Positions 44,591 through 53,596 of a stretch of DNA of 64,000 nt are shown here, in pieces; within the stretch, counting starts at the first letter, position 1, and each line of letters opens with the position of its first letter. The stretch comes from Gemmatimonadota bacterium. Lineage in GTDB: Bacteria > Gemmatimonadota > Gemmatimonadetes > Gemmatimonadales > GWC2-71-9. The translations under genes and the position numbers were made by a program. Under the pieces are notes generated by a model. The model searched no databases, was not told the DNA's origin, and saw only the letters and a program-made list of their open reading frames with translations. The stretch covers positions 1 to 64,000 of the forward strand of contig QHUM01000056.1 in the NCBI GenBank assembly GCA_003222135.1, written 5' to 3'.

Positions 44591-46164
44591 TAGGACCTCC
44601 GATACCTCCAGGCCACGATCCCGGCGCCCGTGACCTTCAGATCGAACGCGTGGTTACCGCTCGGATCGATCGCCGGGATGTCTTGCTTCTGCGAGGCCAC
44701 CGTTTCGCCCTTGGCGTTCACGAACTCGAACGTGACCGCCGTCGGCGTGCTCGGCTTGGTCTTGAGATTCGTAACCAGGCCGCCGAGCTTCGCGCCCTGT
44801 TCATCGGGCGTGAAGGTGCCGACCGTCACCTCGGTCGTCATGGAGTCGGCGATCGTGAGGTAGCGCAGCGTCGAATCCTTGTTGCCCCGTATTTGCCACG
44901 CGCCGGCGAGCTTGGCGAGGCTCGTGCGGTTCAGCGGATCCACGGCGACCAGCCGCTGGGCCAGCGGCAGCACCTTGGCTGTGTCACCGAGCAGATAATA
45001 GACCCCCGTCAGGTTGTACAGCGCCTCGCGGAAATAGGGGTCCTTCCCGAGGCCTGCCTCGTACGCCCGCGCCGCCAGCCGGTAGCGCGGGGCGATCGAC
45101 GCCCGGAACGCCTTGATCGTGTCGTCGGTCACCGCCGCGCAGCGCGTTGCGATCTGCCGCAGGGTCAGAGTCTTGTTCTTCGCCCGCGTGTCGCTGCGGC
45201 ACTTGCTGCCGACCGGCACGGTGTCCGGCTCGTTCGGGATCGCATTGATGACCGCCTGCGCCGCGGCGAACAGGTCCGTGGCCTCCGCCGAATCGGCGTG
45301 GTCGAGGATCTGGTTGTAGAGTGCCCCGGCTTCATCACGCTTGCCCTGCTGAGAGTACACCGCCGCGAGCCCGGCCATCGCCTGCACGTCATTGGGGTAG
45401 GCGGCAAGATAATCTTTGTACCCAGGCACGGCACCGTCCCAACGCTGCGCCGCATGGTACACCCGCGCCACGTTGAACAGAGCGTCGCGCTTCTCTTTGG
45501 CAAACTTGGGATCACTCGCCGCAGGCACGGCTAGCTTGAAGTACTTCGCGGAGGAGTCCGCGCGAGTGGCAAAGACAATAGAATCTGTGCGGTACTTGGT
45601 GGAGTCTCTCTTTCGGAGAGATGAGTCGGGGGCTTCGCGACCCGCGAACAGCGTCCCCAGGTAGATGAAACCCGAGGGTTCGCCGCCGTAGATCGCGTTG
45701 GCGCGCCGGAAGCTCGCAATGGCGGAGTCGGTGTTGCCCGCCTGCCACGCCTTGACTCCGTCGTTGAACACCGGGACCCAGAACACCCGGCGCCACGTGC
45801 TGATGTCCTCCTTGCACCCGGGTGCGAGTGCCTCCGCCCTCGCAAACGCCGTGTCGGCCCCCGCGAGATCGTTCTGCAGCGCGTAGTAGCGCGCCAGGTA
45901 ATACCACGCGGCAGGATTCTTCTCCTGGCCTCCCGTGGTCAGCGCCTCGTGCAGCACTTTGTCCGCATCCTTGAGATCTTTCGTCCGCTTGTCCGCGAAC
46001 TTGGTCTCGGTCGCGCTGCGGAGGTACAAAACCCCGCTGTTCACGAGGTAATGCTTGGTACTGAGGTCGCACTTGGCCGCCGTCCACTGCTGTGCGGCGG
46101 CGGGCGTGGCGCCGCCGGCGACCAGCAACGCACCGATGACGGCCACGGTTGGCTTCCCGGTCAT
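44590..46164 (-). CDS. Secreted TPR protein, paralogue 2
   Basis: This 524-residue exported protein has signal peptide MTGKPTVAVIGALLVAGG...AAAQ. TPR repeats include NPAAWYYLARYYALQNDLAGA, AMAGLAAVYSQQGKRDEAGA and FREALYNLTGVYYLLGDTAKV. The C-terminal beta-domain ends GIVAWRYRRS. It is the paralogue of 31499-33112, with shared CDLSTKHYLVNSGVLYL block. ATG 46164 has AAGGAG six bases upstream; the frame to 46554 is a larC shadow. Adjacent to GH16, it may serve the glycan locus, but no function is known. Confidence 0.83.
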   Translation of the reverse strand: MTGKPTVAVIGALLVAGGATPAAAQQWTAAKCDLSTKHYLVNSGVLYLRSATETKFADKRTKDLKDADKVLHEALTTGGQEKNPAAWYYLARYYALQNDLAGADTAFARAEALAPGCKEDISTWRRVFWVPVFNDGVKAWQAGNTDSAIASFRRANAIYGGEPSGFIYLGTLFAGREAPDSSLRKRDSTKYRTDSIVFATRADSSAKYFKLAVPAASDPKFAKEKRDALFNVARVYHAAQRWDGAVPGYKDYLAAYPNDVQAMAGLAAVYSQQGKRDEAGALYNQILDHADSAEATDLFAAAQAVINAIPNEPDTVPVGSKCRSDTRAKNKTLTLRQIATRCAAVTDDTIKAFRASIAPRYRLAARAYEAGLGKDPYFREALYNLTGVYYLLGDTAKVLPLAQRLVAVDPLNRTSLAKLAGAWQIRGNKDSTLRYLTIADSMTTEVTVGTFTPDEQGAKLGGLVTNLKTKPSTPTAVTFEFVNAKGETVASQKQDIPAIDPSGNHAFDLKVTGAGIVAWRYRRS

Positions 46165-46166
46165 GC

Positions 46167-47360
46167 TCACTCCTTGGATTTGGCGACGAGCGCTTCCGCA
46201 TCCCGCTCGGCGGCGCGCGCGATCTCGAGCGGCGGGCGCCCCAGCGCGCGCGCGGCGGCCAGCACATCGTCGTATTCCGGTTTGACCCGGACGCCCCCCC
46301 CCGCGGCGTCCGGCTGCTCCAGCACCTTCACCCGCACGGCCACCTCGGGAGAGAGTTGCACGGTCACCTGGCGGCGCGGCAGGGTCGCACGCTCCGCCAC
46401 CCAGCGGCGGATACCGGCCGTAGTGCTGTGACGGAACAGCGCGGCGGTCACTCCCTCCGCCAGCTCCTCGGGAGCCATCACCTCCACCCGAAAGCCCGAG
46501 CGGCCCTTCTTCATCTGCACGGGCCACGTTTGCACGTCGAGCGCGCCGGCGCACACGAGCGCCTGCCGCAACGGCTCCACGTATTCGGGGCTCATGTCGT
46601 CCACGTCCGTGGCGAGCAGGACCACGCGCCCCGCCTCCGTCGCCTGCTCCGCAACGAGGAGGCGCAACGCGTTGGGGTAATGCGGCGGGTTCCGTTGTCC
46701 CGCGCCCCAGCCGCTGCGCACCAGACGCCAGCGCGCCGGCGGCGCGCCCGAGGAGAGCACGCGCACCAGCACCGCGCCCGTCGGCGTGGTAGCCTCCCCC
46801 TCCACCGGGCCCCGATCACCCGCGACCTCCACCCCCTCGAGCAGAATCGCCGTGGCGGGAGCCGGTACGGGCAGCCTGCCGTGCGCCGCCTCGACCCACC
46901 CGCTCCCCACCGCCACGGGCAGATTGTAGACCGCTTCGACGCCGAGCTGGGCGAAGCCCTCGATCCCGCCGACGATGTCGAGCACGGCGTCCACCGCCCC
47001 GACCTCGTGGAGGTGCACCTGCTCCGGCGCAACCCCGTGCACCCGACCCTCGGCCTCGCCGATCAGCCGAAACGCGCGCACGGCCCGTTCTTTCACCCAA
47101 TCCGACAGGGGCGCGCGCTCGACCAGCCGGATGAGGTCGCCGACGTGCCGGCCGTGAGGCTGTTCGGGGATTGCGAATTCGACCTGCGTGCACGCCACGT
47201 CCGACCGCTTGACCTCGCGCACCGTGACCCTGACACCCGTGAGGGCGAGGCGGCGCGGCAGGTCTTCCAGCCACGCCGCCGGCGCGCCCGCGGACAGGAG
47301 CGCTCCCAGGGTCATGTCGCCCGAGATGCCGGCGGCCGGGTCGAGGATGGCGATGCGCAT
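46167..47360 (-). CDS. larC: Nickel insertion protein LarC (DUF111)
   Basis: This enzyme inserts nickel into the pincer cofactor of lactate racemase-type enzymes. The 397-residue product has the N-terminal ILDPAAGISGDMTLGALL, HLHEVGAVDAVLDIVG, and the C-terminal ATDVDDMSPEY and QMKKGRSGFRVEV motifs. In some lactobacilli LarC needs a programmed frameshift; here it is one frame. No larA, larB or larE lies in the window, so it may serve another nickel-pincer enzyme. ATG 47360 begins the conserved N-terminus. Confidence 0.9.
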   Translation of the reverse strand: MRIAILDPAAGISGDMTLGALLSAGAPAAWLEDLPRRLALTGVRVTVREVKRSDVACTQVEFAIPEQPHGRHVGDLIRLVERAPLSDWVKERAVRAFRLIGEAEGRVHGVAPEQVHLHEVGAVDAVLDIVGGIEGFAQLGVEAVYNLPVAVGSGWVEAAHGRLPVPAPATAILLEGVEVAGDRGPVEGEATTPTGAVLVRVLSSGAPPARWRLVRSGWGAGQRNPPHYPNALRLLVAEQATEAGRVVLLATDVDDMSPEYVEPLRQALVCAGALDVQTWPVQMKKGRSGFRVEVMAPEELAEGVTAALFRHSTTAGIRRWVAERATLPRRQVTVQLSPEVAVRVKVLEQPDAAGGGVRVKPEYDDVLAAARALGRPPLEIARAAERDAEALVAKSKE

Positions 47361-47388
47361 GCGATCGAGGCGGCGGAATATTAACGGC

Positions 47389-48537
47389 CTAGCCGCGGTA
47401 CAGCCACCCGGCGCCCGTGTTGAAGAGCACCACGCGCTCCTCCGGTTTGACCGCGCCGCGCGCCTTGAGCTCGAGCACTCCGGCGAGCGTCGCCCCGCCC
47501 TCCGGCGAGGCATCGATCCCCTCGAGCGTCTGCAGCTCGGTGGCCGCGGCGGCGAGCTGCGCGTCCGTCACCGTGAGTGCCTCGCCCCCGCTCTTCCGCA
47601 GCACCGAGAGCATGAGGCGGTCCCCCAACGGGCTCGGCACCCGCAGCCCGGACGCGATCGTCTGCGGGTCGGGCCACGGTGTGCAGCCCGGGGCGCCGGC
47701 GCGGAACGCCTGCACGACCGGCGCGCAGCCCGCGGCCTGTACGCTGTACATTCGCGGGAGCGACCCGCGGACCCAACCCGCCTGCACCAGCTCGTCGAAC
47801 CCCTTCCACATGCCGATCAGCCCGGTGCCTCCACCCGTGGGATACACGATCGCGTGTGGCAGGGTCCAGCCGAGCTGCTCCGCCAGCTCGAGGGCGAGGC
47901 TCTTCTTGCCTTCGATGCGATACGGCTCGCGCAGCGTGGACACATCTAGCGCGCCGCTCTCCAGCGCGTACGCGCGCGCGGCCTTGCCGCAGTCCCCGAT
48001 ATGCCCGTCCAGCAGCACCAGCTCGGCGTCGAAGCTCCGGATCTGGCGGAGGATCGTGGGCGGCGTGCTCGCGGGCGCATACACCCGCGCCGCGACGCCC
48101 GCACGCGCCGCGTACGCCGCGAGCGCCACGCCGGCGTTGCCGGCGGTCGGGACGACGAATCGCCGCGCTCCAGCGCGCGTCGCCCGCGTCACGGCCGCCG
48201 CCAGCCCCCGCGCCTTGAAGGAGCCCGTGGGGTTGGCGCCTTCTTCCTTGACCCACAAATCCGCGAAGCCGTGCCGCTCCCCGACCCGCACCACCGCGAG
48301 CAGCGGCGTTCCGCCCTCGCCCAGCGTCACGGGCGCCTCGCCATCGTGGAGCGGCAGCCACTCCCGGTAGCGCCACATCGTCCAGGGTCGCTCGGGGAGC
48401 AGCGACTTGGCGGCGGGCGGCGGCGCGCAGGCGTAGCGCACCAGGTAGGGCTGGCCGCAGTCGCACACGCCCGGCAACCCGTCGGCGCTGCGCGTCGTGC
48501 CGCAGGACGAGCATTCGAGCGACCACGACAGTGTCAC
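47389..48537 (-). CDS. thrC: Threonine synthase
   Basis: This PLP enzyme converts O-phosphohomoserine to threonine. The 382-residue product has an N-terminal zinc-ribbon-like CSSCG...CDCGQPYL, the PLP-Lys motif GANPTGSFKARG and the phosphate-binding TAGNAGVALAAYA, plus YPTGGGTGL. It is the archaeal/plant-like type II form with a short N-terminus. GTG 48537 overlaps the uvrC stop as GTGA; the long frame through uvrC is rejected. Confidence 0.9.
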   Translation of the reverse strand: MTLSWSLECSSCGTTRSADGLPGVCDCGQPYLVRYACAPPPAAKSLLPERPWTMWRYREWLPLHDGEAPVTLGEGGTPLLAVVRVGERHGFADLWVKEEGANPTGSFKARGLAAAVTRATRAGARRFVVPTAGNAGVALAAYAARAGVAARVYAPASTPPTILRQIRSFDAELVLLDGHIGDCGKAARAYALESGALDVSTLREPYRIEGKKSLALELAEQLGWTLPHAIVYPTGGGTGLIGMWKGFDELVQAGWVRGSLPRMYSVQAAGCAPVVQAFRAGAPGCTPWPDPQTIASGLRVPSPLGDRLMLSVLRKSGGEALTVTDAQLAAAATELQTLEGIDASPEGGATLAGVLELKARGAVKPEERVVLFNTGAGWLYRG

Positions 48538-50342
48538 GGCCGCGCCTGCAACCGCTCGAGAATCCGCTCGGCGAGCGTCGTCGAAAAGCCCGGGAGCGCG
48601 GCGATCTCCGCCGGCGTCGCCGTCTTCACGCCCGCCAGCGAGCCGAAGCGCTCGAGCAGCGCGCGCCGGCGGTTCGGGCCTACGCCCGGGATGGCCAGCA
48701 GCGCCGAGGTGATCGTGCGCTGAGCGCGGCGCTTGCGACTGTAGCTCACGGCGAAGCGATGTGCCTCGTCGCGGGCGCGCTGCAGCAGCTTCAGCGATGG
48801 GCTGCGCCGGGAGAGGCGCAGCGGATCGGAGCGACCGGCCAGAAAAACCTCCTCCTCCTGCTTCGCCAGGCTCACGATCGGCAGCTTGTCCTGTCCCAGG
48901 GCCCGGGCGGCGTCGACCGCGGCGCCGAGCTGGCCCTTCCCGCCGTCGATCACCACCAGATCGGGCAGCCCCTTCGCTTCGCTGATCCGGCGCCCCAGGT
49001 AGCGCGTCACGACCTCGTGCACCGCGGCGAAGTCGTCCTGCGGCGCGCCCCGGATGCGGAACCGACGGTACTCGGCCTTCTTGGGCCGTCCCGCCTCGAA
49101 CCAAACCAGCGATCCGACGGTGTCCCGGCCCTGGTTGGTCGAGATGTCGATGCACACGAACGAGCGCGGGACCGCCGCGAGGCCCAGGTCGCGCCCCAGT
49201 GCGAACACGGGATCGGCGGCCCGCTCGTCGATGTCGAAGCTCTCGATCTTCAGGCTGTCGAGCAGATGGCGGGCGTTCTGGTCGGCGAGCTGGGCGAGCT
49301 TGGCGAAGGTCCCCCGTTGGGGGACGTGCCACTCGATGTCGGGCGCGACCTGTTCCAGTGCGTCGAGGTCGTCCGGCGCGAACGGCAGCAGCGCGTGCTG
49401 CGCGCGCGCTTCGAGCGGCAGGTAGCAGCGCACGAGGAACGCCGCCAGCACCGCTCCTTCGGCCTCGTGCTCCACGTTCTCGAGGAAGCGGTGGTCGCGG
49501 GCAATCAACCGGCCGTCCCGTACCCGCAGCACCACGCCGCACGCGTCATCCCCGTCGCGCGCCAGCCCGATGGCGTCGGCGTCGCCGCCGCCCACCAGCT
49601 CCACCGCCTGCGGCTGCTCCACCTGATCCAGCCATTTGAGCGCGTCGCGCAGCTGGGCCGCGCGCTCGAAGTCGAGCCGCTGGGACGCGTCCTGCATGCG
49701 CTCGCGCAGCCGCGTGCGCACGTCGACCGTTTTGCCCTCGAGAAACAGCAGGACGTCGTCGATCATCCGGCGGTAGTCCGCTTCGCTCTGGTAGCCGACG
49801 CACGGGGCGCGGCAGCGATCGATGTGGTAGTCCAGGCACGGCCGGTTCGGCGCGTCGTGGGGCAGGTCCCAGTGGCACGACCGCACCGTGAAGATCCGAC
49901 GAATGATCTTCAACGTCTGGCGCAGCGTGGCCACGTCGGTATACGGCCCGAAGTAGCGGGCGCCCGGGATGGTGACGCGCCGCACCACCAGCACCCGGGG
50001 GAACGGCTCCATGATGGTCACCGCCACGCGCGGGTAGCTCTTGTCGTCGGTCAGCCGGATATTGAACCGCGGCTTGTGCTCCTTGATGAGGTTGTTCTCG
50101 AGCAGCAACGCCTGGGCTTCGGTCGGCGCGATGATCGTCTCGAGCTCGGCGATTTGACGCACCAGCGCCGCCCGCTCCGGCGTCGAGTCACCTTCCGGTC
50201 CGAAGTAGCTCGGGACCCGCGCGCGCAGGCTCTTCGCCTTGCCGACGTACACGATCTCGCCCGCCGCGTTCTTCCAGAGGTACACGCCGGGCGTGTCGGG
50301 AAGCGCCTTCAGTTGTCGAGCGATCAGAGCAGGAACGTCCAC
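48534..50342 (-). CDS. uvrC: Excinuclease ABC subunit C
   Basis: This nuclease makes both incisions in nucleotide excision repair. The 602-residue product has an N-terminal GIY-YIG domain (GVYLWKNAAGEIVYVGKAKSLR), a UVR domain (about residue 200-235), the RNase H-like C-terminal nuclease (CIDISTNQGRDTVGSLVWF, LVVIDGGKGQLGAA) and a helix-hairpin-helix pair at the end (AIPGVGPNRRRALLERFG). GTG 50342 overlaps murJ by 19 bases; the frame upstream to 51446 is a murJ shadow. Confidence 0.96.
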   Translation of the reverse strand: MDVPALIARQLKALPDTPGVYLWKNAAGEIVYVGKAKSLRARVPSYFGPEGDSTPERAALVRQIAELETIIAPTEAQALLLENNLIKEHKPRFNIRLTDDKSYPRVAVTIMEPFPRVLVVRRVTIPGARYFGPYTDVATLRQTLKIIRRIFTVRSCHWDLPHDAPNRPCLDYHIDRCRAPCVGYQSEADYRRMIDDVLLFLEGKTVDVRTRLRERMQDASQRLDFERAAQLRDALKWLDQVEQPQAVELVGGGDADAIGLARDGDDACGVVLRVRDGRLIARDHRFLENVEHEAEGAVLAAFLVRCYLPLEARAQHALLPFAPDDLDALEQVAPDIEWHVPQRGTFAKLAQLADQNARHLLDSLKIESFDIDERAADPVFALGRDLGLAAVPRSFVCIDISTNQGRDTVGSLVWFEAGRPKKAEYRRFRIRGAPQDDFAAVHEVVTRYLGRRISEAKGLPDLVVIDGGKGQLGAAVDAARALGQDKLPIVSLAKQEEEVFLAGRSDPLRLSRRSPSLKLLQRARDEAHRFAVSYSRKRRAQRTITSALLAIPGVGPNRRRALLERFGSLAGVKTATPAEIAALPGFSTTLAERILERLQARP

Positions 50343-51892
50343 AGGCGACGGGCATCGGGGTGACGCAGGGCGATCGTACCGCCGAAATACACTCCACCAA
50401 ACATAACCAAGGCGAGCAGCGCGACGGCGAACCCGCCCGCCCCCGCGGCGATCCGGGCGGCTCCGAGGCCCGCGGCGGCGGCCGCGCCGCTCACGAGCAA
50501 GCTCACCCCGAACGCCCGCCATTCGGGGCCGCGCAGGATCGCCCCCACGCGCGCATCCAGGTCGCGCAGGTGGAACACCACGTTCACCGTCGCGCCCAGG
50601 GAGGAGCCGAGCGCGATCCCCGCCGGGCCGAACCGACGCATCAGCAGATAGGCGAGCGCGCTCGACAGAACGAGCGATGCGGAGGCGATCTTCACCGGCG
50701 TCTTCGTATCCCGCAGCGCGTAGAATCCCGACTGGAACAGCTTGACGCACGCCTGCCCCAGCAACCCGACGCCGTACGCCGCGACCACACCGCCCACGAG
50801 ATCGGTGTCCGCGGCGCCGAACCGGCCCGTCTGGAACAACGGGCGCACGATCACGGGCGCCAACGCGACGAAGGCGAGCGACGACGGCAGGATGAAAAAC
50901 ACGATGCGCCGGAAGCCCACCGCGATGCGCGCACGCAGCTGCTCGTTGGGGCTGCTCCCCTGCGCGTCCCGCGACAGCTCGGGCAGCGACACCGCGGCCA
51001 CCGACGTCCCGAACAGACTGATCGGCAGCACCTGCAGCAGCTGCGCGTACTGCAGGCTCGAGGCGCCGCCCTCCCCCGCGAGCGTGCCGAGCAGCGTGTC
51101 GATCAGCCCGGAGATCTGGGCGACGCCCGCGCCGAGCACGACGGGAAGCCACGCCACGAGCACATCGCGCACGCCTTCGGTGGTGAAACTCCACCGCACC
51201 GGGATCCCGTGCAGCACGCGCCAGCAGGCGGGCAGCTGGATGGCCACCTGGAGCACGCTCCCGGCGACCGTGCCCCACGCCAGGGCCAGGCTCAGCCTGG
51301 TGAGGAGCACCGTGGTCGGGAGCGTCGGCGCCACGAGCCAGGTGCCCGCCCCTATGAGGGCGGCGATCCCGGCGATGTTCCATACCGCCGGCGCCGCATA
51401 CGGCAGGAAGAAGCGCCGGTGCGTGTTGAGAACGCCGAGGCACCACGCCGACACCACCATGAGCCCGGACATCGGGAACAAGAGGCGCATCAGGCTGACG
51501 GCCAGCGCGCGCGCTTCGCCCGTCAGGCCCGCACCGAACACGGCGGTGAGCGCCGGCGCGAACGCGATCCCGATGACGGCGAGCACACCAGTGGCGAGCA
51601 GCAGCAGGCCGAGGATCGCACCGGCGAGCGCGCGGGCGGCGGCCTTGTCCGCCCGAGCGTTGAGTGCGGCGTAGACCGGAATGAACGAGGCCGAGAGGGT
51701 CCCTTCCGCGAGCAGGCTGCGGATGGTGTTAGGAATCCGCTGCGCCACGCTCAGGGCGTCCGCGGCCCAGCCATTGCCGATGTAGTAGGCGATCGCGCGC
51801 TGACGCACATAGCCGAGCACGCGCGACAGCATGATGCCGGCGGCCACGTGGGCCGCCTGGCGTCCGCCGCCGGTCGCCTCCGGCGCCGTCAA
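50324..51892 (-). CDS. murJ: Lipid II flippase MurJ
   Basis: This inner-membrane MOP-family transporter moves lipid II to the periplasmic face for peptidoglycan synthesis. The 522-residue product is composed of about fourteen helices and has the MurJ N-terminal VLGYVRQRAIAYYIGNGWAADAL, AEGTLSASFIPVY and a mid-region QISGLIDTLLGTL. The start is TTG 51892, overlapping the stop of the small upstream gene as TTGA. Confidence 0.93.
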   Translation of the reverse strand: MTAPEATGGGRQAAHVAAGIMLSRVLGYVRQRAIAYYIGNGWAADALSVAQRIPNTIRSLLAEGTLSASFIPVYAALNARADKAAARALAGAILGLLLLATGVLAVIGIAFAPALTAVFGAGLTGEARALAVSLMRLLFPMSGLMVVSAWCLGVLNTHRRFFLPYAAPAVWNIAGIAALIGAGTWLVAPTLPTTVLLTRLSLALAWGTVAGSVLQVAIQLPACWRVLHGIPVRWSFTTEGVRDVLVAWLPVVLGAGVAQISGLIDTLLGTLAGEGGASSLQYAQLLQVLPISLFGTSVAAVSLPELSRDAQGSSPNEQLRARIAVGFRRIVFFILPSSLAFVALAPVIVRPLFQTGRFGAADTDLVGGVVAAYGVGLLGQACVKLFQSGFYALRDTKTPVKIASASLVLSSALAYLLMRRFGPAGIALGSSLGATVNVVFHLRDLDARVGAILRGPEWRAFGVSLLVSGAAAAAGLGAARIAAGAGGFAVALLALVMFGGVYFGGTIALRHPDARRLWTFLL

Positions 51893-52155
51893 GTGCGCTT
51901 CTTCTTGGGGTCTTCCAACAGCCGCTGGACGAACTGGACCTCCTCCCGCATCCCGGTCACCGACCGGGTCAGATCCGCGATATCGGTCTCGAGCGCCTCG
52001 ACGCGCCGCTCCAGCTCGCGCACGCTCCCGGGCGCGCCATCACTCGGTCCCTCCAGACGACGCGCCATCGACCGGCCCAGCGGCGAGTCGAGCAGGATCG
52101 CCGTGATGGGAATCATCAAGGCGATACCGAGCAACACGATGATGACGATCCACAT
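51889..52155 (-). CDS. Small membrane-anchored coiled-coil protein
   Basis: This 88-residue protein has an N-terminal transmembrane helix (MWIVIIVLLGIALMIPITAI) and a C-terminal coiled coil (VRELERRVEALETDIADL, then VQFVQRLLEDPKKKR). It lies between bshC and murJ, with a stop that overlaps the murJ start. The topology resembles phage-shock-type PspB-like anchors, but no homology can be claimed. ATG 52155 is chosen because the helix begins at once. Confidence 0.72.
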   Translation of the reverse strand: MWIVIIVLLGIALMIPITAILLDSPLGRSMARRLEGPSDGAPGSVRELERRVEALETDIADLTRSVTGMREEVQFVQRLLEDPKKKRT

Positions 52156-52165
52156 GGACAGGATT

Positions 52166-53596
52166 CTACGGAGCGTCGGCCCACCGCGCCACCTCATCGC
52201 CGAGCGCATCGAGCAAACCGGGGCCGTAGCGGATGAGGAACGACGCGAGCGTGAGCACGCGCTCCTGCGGCTCGCCCCGAGGATACACCGCGTCCCGGGC
52301 GCGGCTGATCTGCCGCAGCAGCGTCTCGCTCTCTCTCTTCAGGCTCGCGATCAGCTTTTTTTCGATCTCTTGCGTGCCGGCCAATGCGGCGTTGCGCGCC
52401 GACTGGACGGTGCGCTCGAGCGTGGGATCGACAGCCGAGACGACCCGCGCCAGCCCCGCGTAGCGTACTTCGATCTCCTGCCGCAACGCGCCGAACGACT
52501 CCGCCGCCTCGGGGGGAAGCGATTCCCGCACCAGGCGCGCCTCGAGCTCGCCGGGCTTCCCGTCCAGCGCGTCGAGCGCCAGCCCGTGCCGTTGCAGCAG
52601 CTTCTCCACGCGACCCTCCACGATCACGCCGGACCAGCGCGGCACCGGCTTCTGGGGCGCCACGCCGAGCGCGTCGTACAGCGGCGCCGCATCAGGCAGG
52701 TACTTGAGCTCGGCGGGCCCGCCCGCGTAGGCGAGGGTGGGCAAGAGCGCCGCTTCGACCACGGGGCGCAGCAGCACGTTGGGCGAGAGTCGCTCCGGTG
52801 CCTCCCGGGCGAGCCGCTCCAGATCCGCTCGGGTGAACCGCTCCCCACTGCGCCGCGTGCGGTAGGCGTCGCCGTTCGGTTCCAGCCGGTCCCGTCCCTG
52901 GGCGGCCTCGACCAATACCGGCGTGTAGCCGTCGGCCAACGTCTGGTCTAGTCCCCGCAGCACCCACGGCGCGGCGGCGCGCTTGGCGCCGCGGTCGTAG
53001 GCGCGGAGCACTGCCAGTCCGCGCGGTCCGAGCAGCGCGTTCAACGCCTCGGCACACGCGTCGGCGAGTGTGGCGTCGGGCCGGTACGCCGTCTCGAGCC
53101 AGCGCAGCACGTCCGTCTTGAACTCGCTATCGGGCGTCCCGGCCTTGAGCTGCTCCAGCGCCGCGCCGATTTCGTCACCACAGCGCTCACGCGCCAGCGG
53201 CGCGAGCGGCGCGTCCGCCGGACGTTCGCGCAGGACGATGTGCGCGAGGTCCCCGGCGGCGTTCAGAAACGACGCGTGATTGGCTTCGGCGAAGTCGTGG
53301 TCGTCTCCGGCCACCCAGAAGACCGGCACGACGGGCACGCCCCCCCCCCGCTCCCGCTCGAGCCTGCGCGCCAGCGCGATCGCGGATAGCGCCTTGTAGA
53401 TCGTGTAGAGCGGGCCCGTGAACAGGCCGGGCTGCTGGCCGGTCGTGACCGCGAGCACCGCCCCGCCGGCGAGCCGGTCGCGCCCGGGGCCCGGCAGCGT
53501 GGACGCCACGACCTCCGGCGCGACGCGTCGCGGCGTCGCCGGCTCGGTAGGCAGCTCGAGCCGAGCGATGGGCGTCGGCACGATGCGCGGAATCAC
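52166..53596 (-). CDS. bshC: BshC-like cysteine ligase (bacillithiol-type)
   Basis: BshC joins cysteine to glucosaminyl-malate in the last step of bacillithiol synthesis. The 476-residue product has the family motifs TTGQQPGLFTGPLYTIYKA and FWVAGDDHDFAEANHA, and a C-terminal coiled region. It is somewhat shorter than the roughly 540-residue Bacillus protein. GTG 53596 overlaps the AMMECR1 stop as GTGA, and its ribosome binding site is provided by a G-rich heptamer array. bshA and bshB are not in the window. Confidence 0.88.
   Translation of the reverse strand: MIPRIVPTPIARLELPTEPATPRRVAPEVVASTLPGPGRDRLAGGAVLAVTTGQQPGLFTGPLYTIYKALSAIALARRLERERGGGVPVVPVFWVAGDDHDFAEANHASFLNAAGDLAHIVLRERPADAPLAPLARERCGDEIGAALEQLKAGTPDSEFKTDVLRWLETAYRPDATLADACAEALNALLGPRGLAVLRAYDRGAKRAAAPWVLRGLDQTLADGYTPVLVEAAQGRDRLEPNGDAYRTRRSGERFTRADLERLAREAPERLSPNVLLRPVVEAALLPTLAYAGGPAELKYLPDAAPLYDALGVAPQKPVPRWSGVIVEGRVEKLLQRHGLALDALDGKPGELEARLVRESLPPEAAESFGALRQEIEVRYAGLARVVSAVDPTLERTVQSARNAALAGTQEIEKKLIASLKRESETLLRQISRARDAVYPRGEPQERVLTLASFLIRYGPGLLDALGDEVARWADAP

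Noticed and set aside
50360..52951. 863-codon plus-strand frame, the longest antisense frame
   Set aside because: Lies across murJ, the small coiled-coil gene and bshC on the other strand; no recognisable domain.
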